From: Streptomyces sp. NBC_00376
GTDB lineage: Bacteria; Actinomycetota; Actinomycetes; Streptomycetales; Streptomycetaceae
NCBI RefSeq assembly: GCF_036077095.1
Contig: NZ_CP107960.1
Span: 3,534,001-3,598,000 of the forward strand
Direction: 5' to 3'
Length of the DNA stretch: 64,000 nucleotides
Below are positions 9,089 through 17,733 of this stretch, in pieces. Both the position numbers and the translations under genes were made by a program. A model generated the notes under the pieces. It had not been told where the DNA came from and made no database searches. It saw nothing but the letters and a program-made list of their open reading frames with translations. The stretch's first letter is position 1, and each line of letters starts with the position of its first letter.

Positions 9089-9979
9089 TCAGCGGGCGGC
9101 CGCCAGGGACAGCTGGTCCAGGGTGGCGGCCACCGCCGGGACCTGGGCCAGGTCGGGCAGGGTCAGCGCGACGATCTCGCGCTCGATGGCCGGCTCCACC
9201 GTCACGGTGCACGCGCCCTTGGGGCGTACGGACTCGATCGCCAGCTCCGGCAGTACGGCGACCCCGAGTCCGGCGCCGACCAGGCCGACCACCGCCGGGT
9301 AGTCGTCGGTGGCGAAGTCGATCCGGGGGGTGAAGCCCGACGCCTCGCAGACCTCCACGAGCTGGCGGCGGCAGCGCGGGCAGCCCGCGATCCAGGACTC
9401 CTCGGCGAGCTCGGCGATCCCCACCGTGGCGGAACGCGACAGCCGGTGCCCCTCGGGGACCAGGCCGATCAGCCGGTCGGTGAGCAGCGGGCGCACCACC
9501 AGGTCCTCCCATTCGGCGCCGGAGGCTCCGTAGCGGAACGCCAGCGCGATGTCGCAGTCGCCCTCGCGCAGCATCTCGACCGAGCGCGGCGGCTCGGCCT
9601 CCACCAGCGAGACCCGGGTGCCGGGGTGGGCGGCGCGCAGCGCGGCGAGGGCGCCCGGGACCAGGGTGGAGCTGCCGCTGGGGAACGAGACGAGCCGGAC
9701 CCGGCCGGCCCGCAGCCCGGCGATGGCGGCGACCTCCTCCTCGGCGGCGGTGAGACCGGCGAGGATGCCCGAGGCGTGCCGGACGAGGGCCTCACCGGCC
9801 TGGGTGAGCCGCATCTCTCGTCCCGTACGGATCAGCAGCGTGGTGCCCGCCGATGCCTCCAGGGCCTTCATCTGCTGGCTGACCGCGGGCTGGGTGCAGC
9901 CCAGTTCGCGGGCGGCGGCGGAGAACGAGCCGGTGGCGGCCACGGCGCGCAGGACACGGAGATGACGGGCTTCGATCAC
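9089..9979 (-). CDS. LysR family transcriptional regulator
   Basis: 296 aa. The N-terminal winged HTH is canonical: IEARHLRVLRAVAATGSFSAAARELGCTQPAVSQQMKALE. The C-terminal co-inducer domain begins near residue 90 (GRVRLVSFPSGSSTLVPGALAALRAAHPGTRVSLVEAE), typical of the type 2 periplasmic-binding fold. The start is GTG at 9979. It is divergent from the MOSC gene with an 81-bp gap, the usual arrangement for an LTTR controlling its neighbour and itself. The effector is unknown. Confidence 0.92.
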   Translation of the reverse strand: MIEARHLRVLRAVAATGSFSAAARELGCTQPAVSQQMKALEASAGTTLLIRTGREMRLTQAGEALVRHASGILAGLTAAEEEVAAIAGLRAGRVRLVSFPSGSSTLVPGALAALRAAHPGTRVSLVEAEPPRSVEMLREGDCDIALAFRYGASGAEWEDLVVRPLLTDRLIGLVPEGHRLSRSATVGIAELAEESWIAGCPRCRRQLVEVCEASGFTPRIDFATDDYPAVVGLVGAGLGVAVLPELAIESVRPKGACTVTVEPAIEREIVALTLPDLAQVPAVAATLDQLSLAAAR

Positions 9980-10060
9980 CCTTCAACCATAAGCGGTTCT
10001 TGGATCGAATGTGAATAATTGGCGCACATCTTTGAGGGTGGAGTGGTTAGCGTTCTCGGT

Positions 10061-10762
10061 ATGAAGTCCATGGAACCGACCGGGCCGATGCGGCTGCTGA
10101 CCGTGAACACCGGGCGCCCGAAGGCCGCCTCCTGCACCGACGCCCCCGGCGGGGTGACCGGCATCGACAAGCGGCCGGCCGACGGGCCGGTCCGGGTCGC
10201 CGACCCCGGGCCCAAAGGCACCGGCGGCAGTGGTCTGGCCGGGGACTCGGTGTGCGATCTGCGCCATCACGGAGGATCGGACCAGGCGGTGTACGCCTTC
10301 GCCCGCGAGGAGCTCGACGCATGGGAGCGGGAGCTCGGGCGCCCGCTGGCCAACGGCGCGTTCGGCGAGAACCTGACGACCGGCGGGGTCGATGTGAGCG
10401 GCGCGAGGGTCGGCGAGCGCTGGCGGATCGGCGCGGGCCTGGTGCTGGAGGTGACGTCGGGCCGGATTCCGTGCCGTACGTTCGCCGGTCATGTCGGCGC
10501 GGAACGCTGGGTCAAGCGGTTCACGCAGGCGGCGGCTCCCGGTGCCTATCTGCGGGTGATCGAGCCGGGCGAGATCCGGGCCGGGGATCCGGTCGAGATC
10601 GTGCACCGCCCGGACCACGACGTCACCGTGCGGATGGAGTTCCTGGCCACCACCACGCGGCGCGACCTGCTGCCGGAGCTGCTCGCCGCCGGGGACGCGC
10701 TGCATCCCGAGGCGCTGCGCGCCGCTCTGAAGTACGCCGGGAAGCCGACGGCGGGCGGCTGA
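10061..10762 (+). CDS. MOSC domain-containing protein
   Basis: 233 aa. MOSC domains bind or transfer sulphur (MoCo sulphurase and YiiM/YuaD relatives) and some detoxify N-hydroxylated compounds with molybdenum cofactor. Visible family features are LRHHGGSDQAVYAF near residue 65, FGENLTTGG near 100, and the conserved cysteine in SGRIPCRTFAGHV near 145. The start is uncertain: ATG at 10061, 10070 and 10088 are all in frame, and the best purine-rich stretch (GGGTGGAG) lies somewhat far upstream. The gene is divergent from the LysR regulator, which probably controls it. Confidence 0.88.
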   Translation: MKSMEPTGPMRLLTVNTGRPKAASCTDAPGGVTGIDKRPADGPVRVADPGPKGTGGSGLAGDSVCDLRHHGGSDQAVYAFAREELDAWERELGRPLANGAFGENLTTGGVDVSGARVGERWRIGAGLVLEVTSGRIPCRTFAGHVGAERWVKRFTQAAAPGAYLRVIEPGEIRAGDPVEIVHRPDHDVTVRMEFLATTTRRDLLPELLAAGDALHPEALRAALKYAGKPTAGG

Positions 10763-10797
10763 TCGCCGCGCGCCGGACAGGCACTAACGTGCCGCGT

Positions 10798-11571
10798 ATG
10801 ACGACTGCACTGATTACGGGCGCGACCGCGGGGATCGGTGCCGCCTTCGCGCGGCGGCTCGCGGCGGACGGGCACAACCTGGTGCTGGTGGCGCGCGACA
10901 CCGAGCGGCTGCGCGAGCAGGCGACGGAGCTGCACGACCGGCACGGCATCGAGGCGGAGGTACTGAGGGCCGATCTCTCCGAGGACGACGGGATCGCCTC
11001 GGTCGAGGACCGGTTGACGGACCGTCGCCATCCGGTCGACCTGCTGGTCAACAATGCCGGGTTCGGCAACAAGGGCCACTATCTGGACGTGCCCATGGCC
11101 GATGAGCTGAAGATGCTGAAGGTGCATTGCGAGGCGGTGCTGCGGCTGACCTCGGCGGCGGCGGCCGGGATGCGGGAGCGCGGCCGGGGCGGCGTGGTCA
11201 ACGTGGCCTCGGTGGCCGCGTTCGTGCCGCGCGGCACGTACGGCGCGTCCAAGGCGTGGGTCGTGCAGTTCACCCAGGGCGCGGCGAAGGACATGGCCGG
11301 TACGGGAGTTCGGCTGATGGCGCTGTGCCCCGGGTTCGTACGGACGGAGTTCCACCAGCGGGCCGGGATGGGGACCGGCAACATCCCGGGCTGGATGTGG
11401 CTCGACGCGGACAAGCTGGTGGCGACGGCCCTGGCGGACCTGGCGCGCGGAAAGTCGGTCTCAATCCCCGATCCCCGGTACAAGGCGCTGATGGGGGTCG
11501 TGAAGGTGACGCCGCGCGGCCTGCTCGGAGGGATGACCTCCAAGACAGGCCGCAAGTACGGTCCTCAGTGA
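10798..11571 (+). CDS. Short-chain dehydrogenase/reductase
   Basis: 257-aa classical SDR. It has the nucleotide-binding motif TGATAGIG near residue 7, NNAGF near 84, a catalytic serine in NVASVAAF, and YGASK carrying the catalytic Tyr/Lys near 147. LCPGFVRTEFHQ follows. The substrate is not apparent from sequence; the C-terminal part (WMWLDADKLVATAL) resembles bacterial DltE/YqjQ-like ketoreductases. It lies 35 bp downstream of the MOSC gene on the same strand and probably shares its transcript. Its stop is 8 bp from the stop of the convergent beta-helix gene. Confidence 0.9.
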   Translation: MTTALITGATAGIGAAFARRLAADGHNLVLVARDTERLREQATELHDRHGIEAEVLRADLSEDDGIASVEDRLTDRRHPVDLLVNNAGFGNKGHYLDVPMADELKMLKVHCEAVLRLTSAAAAGMRERGRGGVVNVASVAAFVPRGTYGASKAWVVQFTQGAAKDMAGTGVRLMALCPGFVRTEFHQRAGMGTGNIPGWMWLDADKLVATALADLARGKSVSIPDPRYKALMGVVKVTPRGLLGGMTSKTGRKYGPQ

Positions 11572-11579
11572 GCGGCGGG

Positions 11580-13109
11580 TTACCGGACCCCGCGGCCCGC
11601 GTAGGCGCCGATGTTGGGGGCGCCGGGCTTCAGTTCGTTGCCGAAGTAGTCCTTGCCGCCGTTGTTCTCGATGACGGCTCCGGCGGCGAGGGCGGGCGAG
11701 CCGGCGCCGAGCCGGAAGTCGGCCCGGAGCTTCGGGTCGGCCGTGATGCCGCCGGGGTTCGGCCGGGTCATGTCGATGCCGTAGAAGGCGTTGTGGTCGA
11801 AGGAGAGCCCGGGGGTCGGGTTCTTGAAGGCGTAGCCGCCGGTGCCCTCGCTCACGAAGATGTTGTTGCGGATGGACAGTTCGTGCTGGGTGGTGGCGGG
11901 GCTGCCGGCGTCGTCCTGGACGAGGTAGCCGGGGATCTGCTCCTTGTTGTGGAAGGTGTTGTTGTAGATCTCGGTGCCCAGGATCGGGCCCCAGCAGTTC
12001 TGGATGAGCCGGGCGCCGTCGTTGCGGCTGACGTTGTAGCGGGCGACCGTACCGATGGTCTTGGCGCCGCTGTACGGGCAGATCAGCAGGAAGCCGCCCT
12101 TGTTGTCGTGGCTGTAGTTGTACTGGAAGACGGTGTTCTGGGAGGCGCCGTCGGCGTCGAAGGACATGCCGTCGTGGGTGTTGCCGCCGCCGGAGACCTC
12201 GTTGTACTCGACGGTCGTGTCGTCGGTGTTGAAGGTCCAGATGCCCGCGTTGGCGGAGGGCGAGCGGAGCTGGAAGCCGTCGACCCGGTTGTGGTCGACG
12301 CGGGCGCCGCTGGTGGTGTCGAGCTTCATCCCGTCGCCGGCCAGGGACTTGAGCGTGTTGTGGTGGATGCGGACCCCGGTGCTGGGCGTCCACTCCCCCG
12401 GGTACACGTTCGGGTCCTGCTGCTGGCCGACCAGGTCGCGCTTGGAGAAGGTCGACTTGAAGTAGATGCCCTCGCGGTCGACGTCCTCGATGCGGTTGTG
12501 AGAGATGTCCAGACCGTCGTACCAGCTGGCCTTCGTCTTTCCCTCGACCGCGATGTGGATCGCGCTGGAGCCGGAGACCGTCTTGTAGTCGCCGCCGCGC
12601 ACATCGTGGATGTAGAGGCCGGAGATGTCGAAGCCGCGGGCGACGCCGTAGTCGGTGAGGCGGAGGCGGACGCCGTTGCGCTCGCTGCCGGGGTTGTCGG
12701 CGTTGGTGATCTCCAGCGCCTTGAGGTGCACGTACTGCGTGTTGGCGAGCAGGACGACGTCATGGGCGCCCGCGCCGTCGAGCCTGGCTCGGGCCGGGCC
12801 GCCGCCGTAGTCGGCGATGGTGAACGGGGCGTGGGCGGAGCCGGAGCCGGCGGGTGCGAGGGTGCCGGTGCAGGTGGCGCCGCGCTTGAACAGGAGCCGG
12901 TCGCCGGGGCCGTAGGTGTGCGCGTTGGCCTCGGCGAGCGAGGTCCAGGGGTGTGCCTTGCTGCCGGTGGCACCGGCCGGGTCCGCGGCGCAGTCGACGT
13001 GGAAGGTACGGCCGGTGGGCGCGGCCTGCGCGGCGGTCTGGCTCGCGACGGTCAGGCCGCCCGCGGTGGTCAGGGCCGCGAGCGCCGCAGCGGTGAGGCG
13101 ATGTCTCAC
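11580..13109 (-). CDS. Secreted right-handed parallel beta-helix protein
   Basis: 509 aa from the GTG at 13109, backed by GGAGG four bases upstream. A cleavable Sec signal runs MRHRLTAAALAALTT to AQAAP. The body has repeated short beta-strand rungs with Asn/His turns (GLDISHNRIEDVDREGIYF, GVRIHHNTLKSLAGDGMKL, ARVDHNRVDGF, TTVEYNEVSGG, VFQYNYSHDNKGGFLL). This is the pattern of pectate-lyase-like/PbH1 proteins acting on polysaccharides. A DPKLRADFRLGAGSPA segment near the C terminus is common in secreted parallel beta-helix proteins. I cannot assign lyase or hydrolase chemistry. Context (DeoR/LacI hybrid regulator and sugar ABC importer with a shared operator motif) suggests extracellular attack on a plant or microbial polysaccharide. 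Confidence 0.88.
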   Translation of the reverse strand: MRHRLTAAALAALTTAGGLTVASQTAAQAAPTGRTFHVDCAADPAGATGSKAHPWTSLAEANAHTYGPGDRLLFKRGATCTGTLAPAGSGSAHAPFTIADYGGGPARARLDGAGAHDVVLLANTQYVHLKALEITNADNPGSERNGVRLRLTDYGVARGFDISGLYIHDVRGGDYKTVSGSSAIHIAVEGKTKASWYDGLDISHNRIEDVDREGIYFKSTFSKRDLVGQQQDPNVYPGEWTPSTGVRIHHNTLKSLAGDGMKLDTTSGARVDHNRVDGFQLRSPSANAGIWTFNTDDTTVEYNEVSGGGNTHDGMSFDADGASQNTVFQYNYSHDNKGGFLLICPYSGAKTIGTVARYNVSRNDGARLIQNCWGPILGTEIYNNTFHNKEQIPGYLVQDDAGSPATTQHELSIRNNIFVSEGTGGYAFKNPTPGLSFDHNAFYGIDMTRPNPGGITADPKLRADFRLGAGSPALAAGAVIENNGGKDYFGNELKPGAPNIGAYAGRGVR

Positions 13110-13201
13110 AATTCCTCCGTACGAACAGTCAGGGTCGGGGCGGACGGTCGGGGTGGGGGTGGACCGTCGGGGTGGGACGGGACGCGTCCGCATCGCCGGG
13201 A

Positions 13202-13230
13202 ATCCTGGACTCGGATTGATCGAACGTCAA
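13202..13230 (-). promoter_or_regulatory. Candidate promoter of the beta-helix gene
   Basis: On the minus strand, TTGACG (13230-13225), 17-nt spacer, CAGGAT (13207-13202), close to the HrdB-type consensus. An operator half-site TTCGATCA occupies 13224-13217, immediately inside the spacer, so a protein bound there would block RNA polymerase. Confidence 0.55.
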
Positions 13231-13271
13231 TGGATCACGTTTGAATGATCGAAACTCCCATCGTTCGATCA
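13217..13271. promoter_or_regulatory. TGATCGAA operator cluster between the beta-helix gene and the DeoR/LacI gene
   Basis: TGATCGAA occurs at 13217-13224 and 13246-13253, and its complement TTCGATCA at 13264-13271. The last two form a perfect 8-bp palindrome with a 10-nt spacer. The first and third form a perfect 10-bp inverted repeat (TGATCGAACG / CGTTCGATCA). A possible -10 for the plus-strand regulator gene, TAGGGT, follows at 13280-13285. The likely ligand is the regulator encoded at 13352. Confidence 0.65.
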
Positions 13272-13351
13272 CGTTGGTCTAGGGTCGGACAACGGCCGCC
13301 GGCACCGGCCGGACCGGGGGCCGGGCCACACACTGCGAGGGGACTGCTGCC

Positions 13352-14443
13352 GTGCGCGAGAGTGCTGCTGAACGTCATGACCGCCTGCTCGGGCTGGTAC
13401 GGGAACGGGGTTCGGCCCGGGTCTCGGACCTGGCCTCGCTGCTGGGTGTCTCACCCGTCACGGCGCGCCGTGACGTGGAGGAGCTGGCCGGCCGCGGCCT
13501 GCTCGACCGGGTCCACGGATCGGTGTCCTGGCCGCAGGACGCCGCCCCGGGCGCCGCCGCCGGGCCCGGCGCCACGGGCAGCGGGCTGGTCCTCGGCATG
13601 CTCGCGCCCTCGTCGACCTACTACTTCGCCGAGGTCATCCGCGGGGCCCACGAGGCCGCCGCCAGGGCCGGGGCCAGGCTCATCCTGCGGATCTCCGACT
13701 ACCGGCCGCAGGAGGACCACGCCCGCACCGAGGGCCTGCTCTCCGCGGGCGCCGAGGGGCTGCTGATCGCGCCCGGCTGGCAGGACCCGGGCGACCCCGC
13801 CGCGTTCGGCGACTGGATCGCCTCGCTGCCCGTGCCGACCGTGCTGCTGGAACGCAGGCCCACCGCGGGCTCCCCGCTGGACGGCCTGGACCGGGTGTGC
13901 TCGGACCACGCGCACGGCGTGCTGTTGGCCGTCCGCCACCTGGTGGAGCTCGGGCACGGGGCGCCGCTGCTGATGGCCCGCGCGGACTCCCCGACCGCCG
14001 TCGCGGTGCGGTCCGGGTACGCGGAGGCGCTGGCCGTGCTCGGGCTGAGCGCACCGCAGGACGTGATCGATTCCGTACCGGCCGAACTCGCCCCGGACGC
14101 CTTCGAGGAGGCGGTGCGGGCGCTGCGCGAGGCGGTCCTGTCGGGGGTGGCGACGGCGGCGCTGATCCACAACGACGTGGACGCGATCCAGGTGGTGCAG
14201 CGCCTGGCCGAGCTGGGTGTGCGGGTGCCGGAGGACCTGGCGCTGATCGCCTACGACGACGAGGTGGCGGCCCTCGCGGACACCCCGCTCACGGCGGTGG
14301 CGCCACCCAAGCGCGAGGTGGGCCGCCATGCGACGGAGCTGCTGGTGGAGCGGCTGGGCCAGAGCACGGGCGCTCCCCGGCGGCATCTGACGCTGCTGCC
14401 GCAGCTGAGGGTCAGGGACTCGTGCGGGGCGCGTCTGCCGTAG
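13352..14443 (+). CDS. DeoR-type HTH / LacI-type sugar-binding hybrid regulator
   Basis: 363 aa from a GTG preceded by GAGGGGA. Residues 5-55 form a DeoR-type winged helix (RHDRLLGLVRERGSARVSDLASLLGVSPVTARRDVEELAGRG). Residues about 78-360 are a periplasmic-binding-protein-like domain of the LacI/GalR class (VLGMLAPSSTYYFAEVIRGAHEAA, LLIAPGWQ, DLALIAYDDE). This is a hybrid architecture rather than a pure DeoR (sugar-phosphate) or LacI protein. It lies between the beta-helix gene and the ABC importer, and all three promoters carry TGATCGAA-type elements. That points to a local repressor released by an oligosaccharide. Confidence 0.9.
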   Translation: MRESAAERHDRLLGLVRERGSARVSDLASLLGVSPVTARRDVEELAGRGLLDRVHGSVSWPQDAAPGAAAGPGATGSGLVLGMLAPSSTYYFAEVIRGAHEAAARAGARLILRISDYRPQEDHARTEGLLSAGAEGLLIAPGWQDPGDPAAFGDWIASLPVPTVLLERRPTAGSPLDGLDRVCSDHAHGVLLAVRHLVELGHGAPLLMARADSPTAVAVRSGYAEALAVLGLSAPQDVIDSVPAELAPDAFEEAVRALREAVLSGVATAALIHNDVDAIQVVQRLAELGVRVPEDLALIAYDDEVAALADTPLTAVAPPKREVGRHATELLVERLGQSTGAPRRHLTLLPQLRVRDSCGARLP

Positions 14444-14522
14444 GCGCGCCGGAGCGGGCGCTCCCGCGGCCCTCGCACCCGATTTCGCAGGATATCTCAT
14501 ACCCTTCCGTACGCAACTTATC

Positions 14523-14583
14523 TGATCTTTTTTCGATCAATCGATCTTTCGCTCTTGACTTCGGTCACGACTGGTCCAAGGAT
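14523..14583 (+). promoter_or_regulatory. Promoter and operator-like elements of the sugar ABC operon
   Basis: TTGACT (14555-14560), 17-nt spacer, AAGGAT (14578-14583), 43 bp before the start codon. Just upstream, TTCGATCA (14532-14539) repeats the half-site seen at 13217-13271. It is flanked by TGATC (14523-14527) and another TCGATC (14541-14546). The match to the neighbouring operator supports co-regulation. Confidence 0.55.
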
Positions 14584-14625
14584 CACGGCCAACGCCAATG
14601 TCGCCGCCAGTTCAGGAGCCTCGCT

Positions 14626-15954
14626 GTGAGCCGCAGTCCGAGCAGAACGTCCCTCGCCGTTGTCGGCACCGCCACCGCCCTCGCCCTTCTCACGGCCTGT
14701 GGCGGCAGCGGTGACGACGACTCCGCCGCCGGAAGCGACGGCAAGCCCGTCAGCATCACCTTCTGGGGCTGGGCCAAGGGATCCAAGGAGGTCGTTGACG
14801 CGTTCAACGCCTCGCACAAGAACATCAAGGTGGTGTACGAGGAGATCCCGTCCGGCAACGCGGGCGGTTACGCCAAGATCTCCAACGCGGTGAAGGCGGG
14901 CAACGCCCCCGACCTGGTCTCCATCGAGTACCCGCAGCTTCCGGAGTACGTCAGTCAGGGCGCGCTCCAGGACATCGGCCAGTACTTCACCGAGGACATC
15001 CGCAAGAAGCTGCTGCCGCAGGCGGTCGAGCTGACGACGCTCGGCGGCAAGAACTGGGCCGTTCCGTTCGACGCCTCGCCGCAGTCCTTCTACTACCGCA
15101 AGGACCTCTTCGAGAAGTACGGCGTCGAGGTCCCCAAGACCTGGGACGAGTTCCGCAAGGCCGCCGAGAAGATCAAGAAGGCCGACAAGAAGGCCCGGAT
15201 CGGCACCTTCTTCCCCGATGACCCGACCACGTTCCAGGCGATGGCCTGGCAGGCCGGCGCCCAGTGGTACAAGCCCGAGGGCGACACCTGGAAGGTCAGC
15301 ACCGCCGACGCGGCCACCAACAAGGTCGCCGACTACTGGCAGGGTCTGCTCGACGACGACCTGATCCGCTCCAACGCCTCGTTCAGCCCCGAGTGGACCA
15401 ACTCCCTCAAGAACGGCGGCACCGTCGGCTACCTCGGCGCCGCCTGGGGCGCGGGTGTCCTCAAGGGCACGCTGCCCGAGCAGAGCGGCAAGTGGGCCGT
15501 CGCCCCGATGCCCAGCTGGGACGGCAAGCCCGCCAGCGGCATGCTCGGCGGCTCCACCTTCGCGGTGACCAAGACCAGCAAGAAGGCGAAGGCCGCGGTC
15601 GAGTTCGCCACCTGGATGTCGACCACCGAGGAAGGCATCAAGGCCCGCATCGAGTCCGGCACTTCGAGCGCCTTCCCGGCCGCGGCCGCCCTGCGCCCGG
15701 TCGCCAAGAAGTCCTTCGACGCCGGGTTCTACGGCGGCGAGGACATCTACCAGGTGTTCGAGGGCGCCGCGACGTCGATCGGCCAGAACTGGAGCTGGGG
15801 CCCGACGACCGGCACCACGAACACCACCATGAAGGACCAGTTCGGCAAGGTCGCCAGCGGTGGCACCACCATCAAGGACGCCGTGAAGGCCGGGCACGAC
15901 GCCACGGTCGCCGAGCTGAAGAAGCGCGGTCTGAAGGTCGAGGACGCAGGCTGA
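14626..15954 (+). CDS. Carbohydrate ABC transporter substrate-binding lipoprotein
   Basis: 442 aa, GTG start with AGGAG upstream. It has a lipoprotein signal with lipobox LLTAC. The mature protein has the family 1 extracellular solute-binding fold: ITFWGWAKGSKEVVDAFN, APDLVSIEYPQLPEYVSQGAL, WAVPFDASPQSFYYRKDLFEKYG and GMLGGSTFAVTKTSKKAKAAVEFATWM. Aromatic residues typical of glycan stacking are plentiful. It is the first gene of a three-gene importer with translationally coupled permeases. Substrate is unknown; the neighbouring secreted beta-helix protein suggests a polysaccharide breakdown product. Confidence 0.95.
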   Translation: MSRSPSRTSLAVVGTATALALLTACGGSGDDDSAAGSDGKPVSITFWGWAKGSKEVVDAFNASHKNIKVVYEEIPSGNAGGYAKISNAVKAGNAPDLVSIEYPQLPEYVSQGALQDIGQYFTEDIRKKLLPQAVELTTLGGKNWAVPFDASPQSFYYRKDLFEKYGVEVPKTWDEFRKAAEKIKKADKKARIGTFFPDDPTTFQAMAWQAGAQWYKPEGDTWKVSTADAATNKVADYWQGLLDDDLIRSNASFSPEWTNSLKNGGTVGYLGAAWGAGVLKGTLPEQSGKWAVAPMPSWDGKPASGMLGGSTFAVTKTSKKAKAAVEFATWMSTTEEGIKARIESGTSSAFPAAAALRPVAKKSFDAGFYGGEDIYQVFEGAATSIGQNWSWGPTTGTTNTTMKDQFGKVASGGTTIKDAVKAGHDATVAELKKRGLKVEDAG

Positions 15955-16847
15955 TGAAGCGCGCCCGGACGACCAGAGCCGCCGCCATCCTGCTGGGGCC
16001 CTTCTTCGTACTGTTCACCGTGGCCATGGTGCTGCCGATCGGTTACGCGGTCTGGCTCAGCCTGTTCACCGAGAAGCAGTCCGGCCTGGGCTTCGGCGGC
16101 ACCGAGACCGTCTTCAGCGGACTCGACAACTACACGGCGGCCCTGGGCGACCGGGCGTTCCGCGAGGGCTTCGGCGTACTCCTCGGATACTGCCTGTTCT
16201 ACATTCCGCTGCTGCTCATCGGAGCCCTCGCCCTCGCCCTGCTGCTGGACTCCACGCTGGCCCGGGCCCGCCGGTTCTTTCAGCTCGCGCTCTTCCTGCC
16301 GCACGCCGTGCCCGGCATCATCGCCGCGCTGATCTGGGTGTACCTCTACACACCGCAGCTCAGCCCGGTGGTCAGTGCCATGGAGTCCGGCGGGATCGGC
16401 TTCGACTTCTTCTCCCCCGAAGGCGCCCTTCCCTCGGTCGTCAACATCGCCCTGTGGGAGTGGCTCGGCTACAACATGGTGATCTTCTACGCCGCGTTGC
16501 AGGCGATCGACCGCTCCGTGCTCGAAGCGGCGACGGTCGACGGGGCCGGCGCCTGGCGCGTCGCGCTCAGCATCAAGGTTCCGCTGATCCGCGCCTCCGT
16601 CGTGATGGTCGCGCTGTTCACGGTCATCGGCTCGCTCCAGCTGTTCACCGAGCCGCTGATCCTCAACAAGGGGACCGGCTCCGCCGTCACCTCCACCTGG
16701 ACGCCCAACATGTACGCGTACACCGCGGCCTTCGAACGCAACGACTACGGTCTCGCCGCGGCCGCCTCCATCCTGCTGGCGCTCACGGCCGCGCTGCTGT
16801 CCTTCGTCGTCACCCGCTTCACCGGCCGGAAGGGCAAGAAAGCATGA
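15954..16847 (+). CDS. Carbohydrate ABC transporter permease (MalF/UgpA type)
   Basis: 297 aa with six predicted membrane helices. The ATP-binding-subunit docking loop (EAA motif) is LEAATVDGAGAWRVALSIKVPLI near residue 185. The ATG overlaps the upstream stop as TGATG, showing translational coupling to the binding protein. The first helix is at residues 10-35 and a large periplasmic loop follows. It pairs with the next permease to form the channel. Confidence 0.94.
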   Translation: MKRARTTRAAAILLGPFFVLFTVAMVLPIGYAVWLSLFTEKQSGLGFGGTETVFSGLDNYTAALGDRAFREGFGVLLGYCLFYIPLLLIGALALALLLDSTLARARRFFQLALFLPHAVPGIIAALIWVYLYTPQLSPVVSAMESGGIGFDFFSPEGALPSVVNIALWEWLGYNMVIFYAALQAIDRSVLEAATVDGAGAWRVALSIKVPLIRASVVMVALFTVIGSLQLFTEPLILNKGTGSAVTSTWTPNMYAYTAAFERNDYGLAAAASILLALTAALLSFVVTRFTGRKGKKA

Positions 16848-17698
16848 ACTCCCCCGCCTCCCGCAGCCGCTGGATGTCGAAGACCGCAGTCAACGGCTTT
16901 CTCCTGCTCGCCGTCGTCTACATGCTCTTCCCGCTCGTCTGGCTGGTCACCGCCGCCACGAAGGACACCGGCGGCCTGCTCGCGGGCAACGCCTTCTCCT
17001 TCGAGGGCTTCAACCTCGGCGAGAACCTGTCGAACCTGGCCTCCTACGGCGACGGCATCTACTTCCGCTGGTACCTCAACAGCCTCATGTACGCGGGCGG
17101 CGGGGCGATCGTCTGCTCACTGATCTGCGTCGCCGCGGGATACGCCTTCGACAAGTACGAATTCCGGGGCAAGGAGAAGCTGTTCGCCCTCGTGCTGATG
17201 GGTGTGCTGGTGCCCACCACGGCGCTCGCCCTGCCGATGTACCTCCTGGCCTCCAAGACCGGCCTGGTCAACACCTACTGGTCGGTGCTGATCCCGGTGC
17301 TGGTCAACCCGTTCGGCGTGTATCTCGCCCGGGTGTTCAGCACCGGCTACATACCGAACGAGGCCCTGGAGGCCGCCCGTATCGACGGGGCCGGCGAGCT
17401 GCGCGTCTTCTGGTCCATCGGACTGCGCATGGTCATGCCGGGCTTCGTGACGGTCTTCCTCTTCCAGTTCACCGCGATCTGGAACAACTTCTTCCTCCCC
17501 CTCGTGATGCTCTCGGACCGCAAGCTCTTCCCGCTGAGCCTCGGTCTGTACTCCTGGAACACCAACACCCACGGCGAGCCGAGCTTCTACCCGCTCGTCG
17601 TCACCGGGTCCCTCCTCGCCGTCATCCCCCTGATCGTCGCCTTCGTCTCGCTGCAGCGGCACTGGAAGGCCGGACTGACCGCCGGCAGCGTCAAGTGA
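16844..17698 (+). CDS. Carbohydrate ABC transporter permease (MalG/UgpE type)
   Basis: 284 aa, six predicted membrane helices. The EAA loop is LEAARIDGAGELRVFWSIGLRMVMPG near residue 180. The start overlaps the previous stop (ATGA at 16844-16847). No ATPase gene follows. Streptomyces sugar importers of this class commonly share the multi-operon ATPase MsiK, so an unlinked ATPase is expected rather than a broken system. Confidence 0.94.
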   Translation: MNSPASRSRWMSKTAVNGFLLLAVVYMLFPLVWLVTAATKDTGGLLAGNAFSFEGFNLGENLSNLASYGDGIYFRWYLNSLMYAGGGAIVCSLICVAAGYAFDKYEFRGKEKLFALVLMGVLVPTTALALPMYLLASKTGLVNTYWSVLIPVLVNPFGVYLARVFSTGYIPNEALEAARIDGAGELRVFWSIGLRMVMPGFVTVFLFQFTAIWNNFFLPLVMLSDRKLFPLSLGLYSWNTNTHGEPSFYPLVVTGSLLAVIPLIVAFVSLQRHWKAGLTAGSVK

Positions 17699-17733
17699 CC
17701 TCACCGCGAGCCCTGAGGAGTACGAGTCCCACC

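Noticed and set aside
9980..10060. T-N11-A LysR box
   Set aside because: Several weak matches occur in the AT-rich gap, none symmetrical enough to call.
10755..10797. Promoter between the MOSC gene and the SDR gene
   Set aside because: The gap is 35 bp with no recognisable boxes; cotranscription is simpler.
17695..17733. GTG 17695 as the main start of the hydroxyacid dehydrogenase
   Set aside because: It overlaps the permease stop and is possible, but GAGGAG precedes the ATG at 17734, and the extra residues have no family similarity.
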